Made by a program: the position numbers and the translations under genes | Part shown: positions 1 through 4,957 of the stretch, in pieces | Numbering within the stretch: the stretch's first letter is position 1 | Layout of the letters: each line of letters begins with the position of its first letter | Origin: Thalassospiraceae bacterium | Lineage (GTDB): Bacteria; Pseudomonadota; Alphaproteobacteria; Rhodospirillales; Magnetovibrionaceae | DNA: 6,882 nt | NCBI GenBank assembly: GCA_030637845.1 | Contig: DAOWFT010000018.1 | Location: 1-6,882, forward strand | Reading direction: 5' to 3' | Notes under the pieces: generated by a model | Database searches by the model: none | What the model saw: only the letters and a program-made list of their open reading frames with translations | Told to the model about the DNA's origin: nothing

Positions 1-1591
1 CTTCCTCGTTGTCATTATAAAGTAACGGCCCCAGTTTTTTAGAAAATCCAAACTCGGTAACCATTCGCCGAGCAATTCCGGTTGCCTGTTGAATATCGTT
101 ACCGGCACCGGTTGTTATGTTTTCTTCGCCAAACACCAATTCTTCGGCAACCCGGCCACCAAACATCATGGCGAGCTTACTTTCAAGTTCAATCCGCGAA
201 TAGGTATAACGGTCACGTTCCGGCAAATTCATGGTCAGGCCCAAGGCCCGGCCACGAGGAATAATGGTTACCTTGTGAAGTGGGTCGCATTTCGTCATGA
301 AAATACCAACCAAGGCGTGTCCGGCTTCGTGGAAGGCGGTTAGCTTCTTTTCTTCATCGGTCATTACCATCGAGCGACGCTCGGTACCCATCATGACCTT
401 GTCTTTGGCAGACTCAAAGTCAGACATGGTAACCACCCGTTTGCCGGTACGTGCCGCCAAAAGAGCTGCTTCATTAACAAGGTTGGCAAGGTCGGCACCG
501 GAAAAACCGGGGGTTCCGCGTGCAATAACCCGTGGCTCAACATCGGGTGCCAGCGGCACTTTCAACATATGAACCTTGAGGATTTTTTCGCGGCCAAGGA
601 TATCTGGATTAGGAACGGTAACCTGACGGTCAAACCGACCCGGGCGCAACAATGCCGGGTCAAGAACATCGGGCCTGTTGGTGGCGGCAATAAGAATGAC
701 GCCTTCGTTGGATTCAAATCCATCCATTTCCACCAGCAACTGGTTCAAGGTCTGTTCGCGTTCGTCATTACCGCCGCCGAGTCCGGCGCCACGATGGCGA
801 CCAACCGCATCAATTTCATCAATGAATATGATGCAAGGGGCGTTCTTTTTACCCTGTTCAAACATATCGCGGACGCGACTTGCGCCGACACCAACAAACA
901 TTTCAACAAAGTCCGAACCGGAAATTGTGAAAAACGGAACATTGGCCTCGCCGGCGATAGCGCGGGCAAGAAGGGTTTTACCGGTGCCCGGAGGGCCCAC
1001 CAGCAATACGCCCTTGGGTATTTTTCCACCTAGACGCTGGAACTTTTGCGGGTCTTTGAGGAAATCGACAACTTCTTCCAGTTCCTGCTTGGCTTCATCG
1101 ATACCGGCAACGTCTTCAAATGTTACCCGGCCCTGTTTTTCGGTCAAAAGCTTGGCCTTGGATTTGCCAAAGCCCATGGCTTTGCCACTGGTGCCTTGCA
1201 TCTGACGCATGAAGAATATCCACACCCCGATAAGCAACAGCATGGGGAACCATGAGATAAGTATGCCGAGGAAAGATGGTGAGTCATCGTCGGACTGCAT
1301 CGCAGAAATACGAATACCTTTTTTAAGCAGGTTTGGCACAAGCCCGGGATCATCCGGGGCAAAGGTGCTAAAGGTGCGGCCATCGCTAAAGTGACCGACG
1401 ATAGAGCTGCCGTTATTGACGGACTTGATGGTGACATCACGAACTTCGCCGCTATCAATTGCGGTTATGAATTCAGAGTATGCAAGCGGTGCCTGAGTGG
1501 TACGCTGCTCGTTGCCCTGAAACAGGTTGAACAACGCCATAAGCAATAACCCGATGACGATCCAAAAAAGTATGTTTCTGCTGAAATTCAC
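1..1591 (-). CDS. ftsH: ATP-dependent zinc metalloprotease FtsH (C-terminus cut by window edge)
   Basis: Membrane-anchored AAA+ protease that unfolds and degrades membrane and short-lived cytosolic proteins as a hexamer. The visible 530 residues show, in order: transmembrane helix 1 (about 6-25), a small periplasmic domain, transmembrane helix 2 (about 107-128), Walker A GPPGTGKT (199-206), Walker B with D258/E259, the AAA arginine fingers R316 and R319 in RPGRFDR, and the zinc protease motif HEAGH (421-425, catalytic E422) with the probable third zinc ligand D499 in NDIQQAT. Family members are usually near 640 residues, so roughly 110 C-terminal residues lie beyond position 1. The start is GTG at 1591-1589: an in-frame TAA (1603-1601) lies three codons upstream, AAGGAAAA is well spaced, and the next ATG is inside helix 1. 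No frameshift or missing catalytic residue is seen. It follows tilS after 114 bp and probably also has its own promoter. Identification is secure. Confidence 0.98.
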   Translation of the reverse strand, partial: MNFSRNILFWIVIGLLLMALFNLFQGNEQRTTQAPLAYSEFITAIDSGEVRDVTIKSVNNGSSIVGHFSDGRTFSTFAPDDPGLVPNLLKKGIRISAMQSDDDSPSFLGILISWFPMLLLIGVWIFFMRQMQGTSGKAMGFGKSKAKLLTEKQGRVTFEDVAGIDEAKQELEEVVDFLKDPQKFQRLGGKIPKGVLLVGPPGTGKTLLARAIAGEANVPFFTISGSDFVEMFVGVGASRVRDMFEQGKKNAPCIIFIDEIDAVGRHRGAGLGGGNDEREQTLNQLLVEMDGFESNEGVILIAATNRPDVLDPALLRPGRFDRQVTVPNPDILGREKILKVHMLKVPLAPDVEPRVIARGTPGFSGADLANLVNEAALLAARTGKRVVTMSDFESAKDKVMMGTERRSMVMTDEEKKLTAFHEAGHALVGIFMTKCDPLHKVTIIPRGRALGLTMNLPERDRYTYSRIELESKLAMMFGGRVAEELVFGEENITTGAGNDIQQATGIARRMVTEFGFSKKLGPLLYNDNEE

Positions 1592-1594
1592 TGC

Positions 1595-1602
1595 TTTTCC
1601 TT
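1595..1602 (-). promoter_or_regulatory. Ribosome-binding site that fixes the ftsH GTG start
   Basis: On the minus strand AAGGAAAA ends a few bases before the GTG at 1591; the AAGGA core leaves six bases between. The stop codon TAA at 1603-1601 overlaps this site and is in frame with ftsH, so no start further upstream is possible. This supports a non-ATG start that a search limited to ATG would miss. Confidence 0.75.
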
Positions 1603-1651
1603 AAAAAATGCCTGAAAAATGCTTGGCCGACCATACGTGGCCTTTCCTGAC

Positions 1652-1680
1652 ATGTAAGCCAATTAATGCCCTCCCACAAG
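1652..1680 (-). promoter_or_regulatory. Candidate RpoH (heat-shock sigma) promoter for ftsH
   Basis: On the minus strand CTTG (1680-1677) is followed after exactly 18 bases by CTTACAT (1658-1652). This fits the alphaproteobacterial RpoH pattern CTTG-N17/18-CYTATNT except for one position (C instead of T). A transcript would begin near 1645 and give a leader of about 54 nt before ftsH. ftsH is a known heat-shock gene in E. coli and other proteobacteria, which makes the site plausible. A weak sigma70-like reading (TTACAT, 16 bases, TATGGT) overlaps it. The match is by eye only, and read-through from tilS remains possible. Confidence 0.42.
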
Positions 1681-1691
1681 GGTCCACAAGG
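1674..1691 (-). repeat. Short tandem repeat CCACAAGG, 10-bp period
   Basis: The 8-mer CCACAAGG (plus-strand reading) occurs at 1674-1681 and again at 1684-1691, one helical turn apart, in the tilS-ftsH gap. Each copy carries a CTTG on the minus strand. The copy nearer ftsH supplies the -35-like element of the candidate RpoH promoter. This may be a duplicated element, a protein-binding pair, or chance. Confidence 0.5.
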
Positions 1692-1705
1692 GATTGTGTG
1701 CCTTT

Positions 1706-2821
1706 TTATGGGGATTTTTGGCTTAAATGCTCATGTGTAATATTGTTAACCATGTGAGGCGGTACTTTTTGCCGTGGTCGCCGCCGTGGCGGCTCTGCCT
1801 TAATGGCCAAAAAGCCGCCTTTTCTGGAAATCCGGCAACCGCCTAACGTTCGGGCGTTACCTCCATTTTGTCCGCCGGCCTCACCCGAAAGCCACTGAAT
1901 AACTCTTGAGATCTTGTCGGCGCTGGGCGGATATCCGCCCTTTTTGTTTTTACGGCCATAATCACCAATAAGCCGTGCCAGCACCCTGCCCCTGATTTCT
2001 TCCGGGATGGAAAAAAACTGCAATGCATCAATTTTTACACCAAGACCATCAGCGGTGGTTACATGGTTTTCAATAAATTGATCGCTGGCACGTTCAAGCA
2101 CCCGGCGAAGCATGCGTGCGCCACCGGCAGCACCGGCCAGGCGGGATGGATTAATTCCTTCGTATAATTCCAACAGCGATAAAAGTTCGCGCGTACGCAC
2201 CCGTTCAAATGCCGTGTTCTTGTTTGATGGGTCTTCAACCCAGGGCTGATTGCGTACTTTAAGTGTGTCCTTCAATCGAGCCTTGGCAATGCCCAGCAAT
2301 GGACGGACAAGGGTAATTCTATTATCGCAATCTAGCTTTCTTTCCTTGGCCATTGCGCCAAGCCCATCGAGACCGCTTTTATGACGAAGCCGCATAAGAA
2401 ATGTTTCGGCCTGATCTTCCATATTATGGGCAACAAAAAGATATTTGATGTCGGCACCGGCACAAACGTCGGCCATTAATTCATAACGGGCGTCACGGGC
2501 ACGGGCCTGCAGGCCACTGGTTTGTGATGGGTCGCTTTCCCACCTGACGGTTTTATGATTAATTCCCCGCCCCTTTAACCATGCGCCTACCTGAGATGCT
2601 TCGGCGCTTGAATCTTTTCGCAAACCATGATCAACGGTTATTGCAAGCACACTACCGCCACGGGATTTTGCCCAATCATCAATTAGCAACACCAGCGCCA
2701 TGCTATCGGCACCGCCGGAAACCCCAACCGCAATGCGGGGCACGATGGGGGCGGCCAAGCCGTTCATCAGTGATGAAAACTCATCACTGGTTATTGGGCA
2801 GGTGGGATGTTTTACATTCAT
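1706..2821 (-). CDS. tilS: tRNA(Ile)-lysidine synthase TilS
   Basis: Cytosolic enzyme that uses ATP and lysine to convert cytidine 34 of the CAU-anticodon tRNA(Ile) to lysidine, so that the tRNA reads AUA as isoleucine instead of AUG. The 371-residue product carries the PP-loop ATPase signature SGGADS (35-40), VDHGLR (63-68), QARARDARY (105-113), the family motif AHNMEDQAET (131-140; more often HHxDDQAET), RPLLGIAKARL (173-183) and WVEDPSNKN (194-202). It is shorter than the 432-residue E. coli enzyme, and I see no clear C-terminal substrate-binding domain; the last 30 residues are basic and low in complexity. The start is ATG at 2821, eight bases after AAGGAAG. An in-frame GTG at 2830 is less likely because it overlaps that site. 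It lies 40 bp after cpoB with no terminator between them, so the two are probably co-transcribed. Confidence 0.95.
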   Translation of the reverse strand: MNVKHPTCPITSDEFSSLMNGLAAPIVPRIAVGVSGGADSMALVLLIDDWAKSRGGSVLAITVDHGLRKDSSAEASQVGAWLKGRGINHKTVRWESDPSQTSGLQARARDARYELMADVCAGADIKYLFVAHNMEDQAETFLMRLRHKSGLDGLGAMAKERKLDCDNRITLVRPLLGIAKARLKDTLKVRNQPWVEDPSNKNTAFERVRTRELLSLLELYEGINPSRLAGAAGGARMLRRVLERASDQFIENHVTTADGLGVKIDALQFFSIPEEIRGRVLARLIGDYGRKNKKGGYPPSADKISRVIQWLSGEAGGQNGGNARTLGGCRISRKGGFLAIKAEPPRRRPRQKVPPHMVNNITHEHLSQKSP

Positions 2822-2829
2822 TGCGGCCA

Positions 2830-2836
2830 CTTCCTT
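2830..2836 (-). promoter_or_regulatory. Ribosome-binding site that decides the tilS start
   Basis: AAGGAAG on the minus strand lies eight bases before the ATG at 2821-2819. The alternative in-frame GTG at 2830-2828 shares a base with this site and has no purine-rich sequence of its own at a workable distance. The ATG start is therefore preferred, removing three residues from the longest possible reading frame. Confidence 0.7.
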
Positions 2837-2861
2837 CGCTGCAACGCTTTAGTGGGATTGT

Positions 2862-3983
2862 CTATTTACAGCCAAGCGCCTTGGTTTCGCGCTTTAAGGC
2901 CTTGGAGACGTTTGGCGAAATAACGGAAAATTCCTTACGCAGTTTTGCATATGCGGCACAGGCCTCGTCTTTTTTATCCATGTTTGACATGGATTTACCC
3001 AATTTCAACAATGAATCGGCGGCCTTGGCCCCTTCGGGGGCCGATTGGTAAGATTGCAAAAATGCTTGTGCCGATTCCAGGAACCGCTTTTGCACATAAT
3101 ACGTTTCGCCAAGCCAGTAGCGTGCATTTTCAACCAGTTTTTCATCCTTATGCACCGCGATAAATTCTTTCCATGCGGCCTCGGCCTCGGGGTATTTTGC
3201 CCGACGCAAAAGATTGAACGAATGCTTGTACTGTTCATCGACGTTTCCTTCGGGAAGGTACATTAATGTCGGTGCCACGGGCTGAGTTGGGGCAATTGCA
3301 ACATCGGTGGAAATGCCATCTTGGCCCGCGCCGGACTTATCACCGGGCTGGCCCATAAACTGATCCATTTTTTTCTTACCCATGGATCCAAGCACGCCTT
3401 TTTGCCCCGAAGGATTTGCGCTGTATCCGGTTATTGGCGTAATCGCCTGACCCGAAGCCGGCCCTTGGCTGTTGACCGCTGCCGGACCGGGGGCAGCACT
3501 CAGGCGCCCGGGTGCGGCGCCATTGCCGCCCTCGAGGCGCGAAAGACGAAAATCAACATCGCCGAAAATTGTATCAAGCCGGCTTTCAATTAGGCCAAAG
3601 CGGTGGTCGACCCGTTCCATGCCATCGGTGGCCGATCTTACCTCTTCTTCCAGCTTGGAAATGCGAAATAAAATCCTATCGAGCGCCCCTGCGGGAAGGT
3701 CTTCCTCTTTAATAGTTGAAGTAACGGTCGGACTTGCGCTTTGTCGCCCGGCGGGGTTAAGCGAAGATGGTTCCTGCTGGGTCTCGCCCCCCACACCCCC
3801 CGCACCTGCACCCAACGGCATACGGCTTAGCTGTTGATTGAGCGTCTGGATATCGCGCTCAAGACGTTCGAGCCTGTCGGGAATATTGCTTTGGCTAATT
3901 GGGGTAACTGAATCTTGCGCAATTGCCTGAGATGCAAAAGCAGCTATTAAAAATGCAGACAAAAGCTTAATCGCGGCGTTCAT
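2862..3983 (-). CDS. cpoB: Tol-Pal system protein CpoB/YbgF (periplasmic, TPR)
   Basis: Periplasmic partner of TolA; in E. coli CpoB coordinates the Tol-Pal machine with peptidoglycan synthesis by PBP1B during constriction. The 373-residue product has a signal peptide (about 1-22, cleavage after AIA), a coiled coil rich in Leu/Arg/Glu (about 36-55) matching the family's trimerisation segment, a second coiled-coil stretch (about 101-152), a Gly/Ala/Pro/Ser-rich linker (about 153-240), and a TPR domain (about 250-370; EQYKHSFNLLRRAKYPEA, ARYWLGETYYVQKRFLESA and AADSLLKLGKSMSNM are repeat units). It is longer than E. coli CpoB (about 263 residues) because of the second coil and the linker. Two cysteines (C342, C372) near the end could form a disulfide; that is inference. 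The frame stays open to 4139, but start 3983 is chosen because the signal peptide and an AAGAGTG site follow it closely; ATG 4010 lacks a ribosome-binding site. It lies 230 bp after pal. Confidence 0.93.
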   Translation of the reverse strand: MNAAIKLLSAFLIAAFASQAIAQDSVTPISQSNIPDRLERLERDIQTLNQQLSRMPLGAGAGGVGGETQQEPSSLNPAGRQSASPTVTSTIKEEDLPAGALDRILFRISKLEEEVRSATDGMERVDHRFGLIESRLDTIFGDVDFRLSRLEGGNGAAPGRLSAAPGPAAVNSQGPASGQAITPITGYSANPSGQKGVLGSMGKKKMDQFMGQPGDKSGAGQDGISTDVAIAPTQPVAPTLMYLPEGNVDEQYKHSFNLLRRAKYPEAEAAWKEFIAVHKDEKLVENARYWLGETYYVQKRFLESAQAFLQSYQSAPEGAKAADSLLKLGKSMSNMDKKDEACAAYAKLRKEFSVISPNVSKALKRETKALGCK

Positions 3984-4022
3984 GTTAATCACTCTTATAG
4001 TATTTAGCATTGGTAGTATTGG

Positions 4023-4055
4023 TTGCCCAATTAAGATGACGGGGTAATCGGGCAA
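4023..4055 (-). repeat. 11-bp inverted repeat in the cpoB leader
   Basis: On the minus strand TTGCCCGATTA (4055-4045) and TAATTGGGCAA (4033-4023) are inverted copies differing at one base, which becomes a G-U pair in RNA. The loop is 11 bases. There is no T-run after it in the direction of transcription, so it does not look like a terminator. It sits about 40 bases before the cpoB ATG and could be a protein operator or an mRNA structure. A weak sigma70-like pair (TTGGGC, 17 bases, CTAAAT) starts in its right arm. Confidence 0.6.
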
Positions 4056-4076
4056 AAATAGGGCAGTAAAACCTCT

Positions 4077-4101
4077 GTTAAAGGCGCTCTTTGTTAAAGG
4101 C
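4077..4101. repeat. Tandem repeat GTTAAAGGC, 16-bp period
   Basis: GTTAAAGGC (plus-strand reading) occurs at 4077-4085 and 4093-4101. The similarity extends a few bases on both sides (CTCTGTTAAAGGCG against CTTTGTTAAAGGCA). It lies between the probable pal terminator and the inverted repeat before cpoB. A repeat in a gap with no gene could be a pair of regulator sites; chance cannot be excluded. Confidence 0.5.
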
Positions 4102-4108
4102 ACCCGGG

Positions 4109-4163
4109 AAAAACTTCGGGGCGCCCCACTTTTGGTCAATTAATAGACCGAGCAGGACGCCCC
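4109..4163 (-). terminator. Probable intrinsic terminator after pal
   Basis: On the minus strand GGGGCGTCCTGC (4163-4152) can pair over all 12 positions with GTGGGGCGCCCC (4129-4118), nine Watson-Crick pairs and three G-U. The 22-base loop contains a smaller GGTC/GACC stem. GAAG and then TTTTT (4113-4109) follow. The stem is strong and close behind the pal stop (about 50 bases), but the T-run is short and starts four bases from the stem, so termination may be partial. It fits pal ending its own transcript with some read-through into cpoB. Confidence 0.55.
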
Positions 4164-4213
4164 GTTGTTATTTCCTGTGGCCGTTACAAGTTATGCAACG
4201 TCTCAGGTAATGG

Positions 4214-4669
4214 TTATTTCACAACGCTTACAGCGCGGCGATTCTTTGCCCATGCTGCTTCGTTGGAGCCGGGATCTTCGGGACGTTCCTTACCGTAAGA
4301 AACGGTCTGGACGCGACCCTTGGAAACACCAAGCACCATTAGATAGTCTGCGGTAGCTTGGGCACGACGTTCGCCGAGCGCCAAGTTGTATTCACGTGTG
4401 CCACGTTCATCGGCATGACCTTCGACGGTGATGCTAACGCCTTCGTTTGCGGCAAGCCATGCGGCCTGCTGCTGAAGGGTGTAACGTGCTTCAGGTAGCA
4501 GGTTGTACTTGTCAAAATCGAAGTGAACACGATCACCCACATTTACCGCAAGGTCTTCTTGGCTGCCCGGAGCATAGTCGCCTCCGACACTACCTGCGCC
4601 CCCACCGGGAGCTGCACAAGCAGCTAAAAATCCCGCCACTGCAATTACACTTAATATCTTGAAACGCAT
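4214..4669 (-). CDS. pal: Peptidoglycan-associated outer-membrane lipoprotein Pal
   Basis: Lipoprotein of the inner leaflet of the outer membrane that binds peptidoglycan and, in turn, TolB and TolA, pulling the outer membrane inward at the division site. The 151-residue product has a lipoprotein signal with lipobox LAAC (15-18, lipidated Cys18), a short Gly-rich tether (about 22-36), and an OmpA-like domain from about 40 to the end. Within it HFDFDKYNL (49-57), GHADERGT (84-91) and NLALGERRA (95-103) are the family's hallmark segments; D87 and the arginines at 101-102 fall where the diaminopimelate-binding residues sit in OmpA-like domains. Length is typical for alphaproteobacterial Pal. ATG at 4669 follows AGGAG by six bases. 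It is separated from tolB by 288 bp and has a promoter of its own at 4812-4840, which fits a lipoprotein needed in far larger amounts than TolA or TolB. Confidence 0.97.
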   Translation of the reverse strand: MRFKILSVIAVAGFLAACAAPGGGAGSVGGDYAPGSQEDLAVNVGDRVHFDFDKYNLLPEARYTLQQQAAWLAANEGVSITVEGHADERGTREYNLALGERRAQATADYLMVLGVSKGRVQTVSYGKERPEDPGSNEAAWAKNRRAVSVVK

Positions 4670-4675
4670 TTAATT

Positions 4676-4680
4676 CTCCT
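4676..4680 (-). promoter_or_regulatory. Strong ribosome-binding site of pal
   Basis: AGGAG on the minus strand with a six-base spacer to ATG 4669 is the best ribosome-binding site in the window. It can pair with an upstream CTCC (4692-4689) in a weak four-base hairpin with an eight-base loop. Confidence 0.8.
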
Positions 4681-4811
4681 GTTCGTTGGAGCGTTTTGAT
4701 CGAACCGAATGCCTGTGCTGTAAATCCCTAAATAGAGCTTTTGGATCTGGCATCCAGTTTCGCTAAAAATTCTTGCTGACCCTTTAGACTTATTATTGTT
4801 TTTCGTTCTGG

Positions 4812-4840
4812 ACTATATGCCATACATCCTTCTGTTTCAA
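4812..4840 (-). promoter_or_regulatory. Sigma70-type promoter for pal
   Basis: On the minus strand TTGAAA (4840-4835), 17 bases, TATAGT (4817-4812): each hexamer matches the sigma70 consensus at five of six positions with ideal spacing. Transcription would begin near 4805 and give a leader of about 136 nt before pal. A poorer candidate lies upstream (TTGCGC 4913-4908, 18 bases, CATAAT 4889-4884) and could act as a second start. This is the clearest promoter in the window. It implies that pal is transcribed independently of, or in addition to, the tolA-tolB message. Confidence 0.65.
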
Positions 4841-4915
4841 GGGCTTCTGGGGTTTACCTATATAGTACAAATTGACTGCATAAATTATGGGTAATCTGTT
4901 GTTTTTTGCGCAATT

Positions 4916-4942
4916 TAAGGGTTTTCGCCTTATTCACCCTTA
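4916..4942. repeat. 7-bp inverted repeat just after tolB
   Basis: TAAGGGT (4916-4922) and ACCCTTA (4936-4942) are perfect inverted copies with a 13-base loop, starting 16 bases after the tolB stop. In the tolB direction the stem is followed by AATTGCG, with no T-run. In the plus direction it is followed by TTTT, but no plus-strand gene needs a terminator here. It may protect the 3' end of the tolB message or be chance; it is too weak to call a terminator. Confidence 0.45.
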
Positions 4943-4957
4943 TTTTACGTGATTTTC

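Noticed and set aside
569..1205. Long plus-strand reading frames (569-1033 and 678-1205)
   Set aside because: They lie antisense within ftsH, whose minus-strand frame shows every family motif. The predicted proteins have biased composition and no recognisable domain or ribosome-binding site.
1603..1622. Direct repeat AAAAATGC, two copies with 11-bp period before ftsH
   Set aside because: Low-complexity AT-rich sequence in which short repeats are expected; no link to any functional element.
1626..1643. GGCC...GGCC inverted repeat between the candidate RpoH promoter and ftsH
   Set aside because: GGCC is self-complementary and four bases long, so a pair at this distance is expected by chance. 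The fold would be weak and would sit in the ftsH leader.
1473..1679. 68-codon minus-strand frame overlapping the ftsH start and the gap
   Set aside because: It mostly overlaps ftsH in another frame, and the product looks like out-of-frame translation. No ribosome-binding site or domain is seen.
3984..4139. 52-codon N-terminal extension of cpoB
   Set aside because: The frame is open but runs through the probable terminator, the tandem repeat and the inverted repeat. It would bury the signal peptide 50 residues inside the protein. The ribosome-binding site and signal peptide favour 3983.
4884..4913. Second sigma70-like promoter (TTGCGC-N18-CATAAT) before pal
   Set aside because: The -10 is good but the -35 matches only three of six bases, and a much better promoter lies about 70 bases downstream. 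Kept only as a note in that entry.
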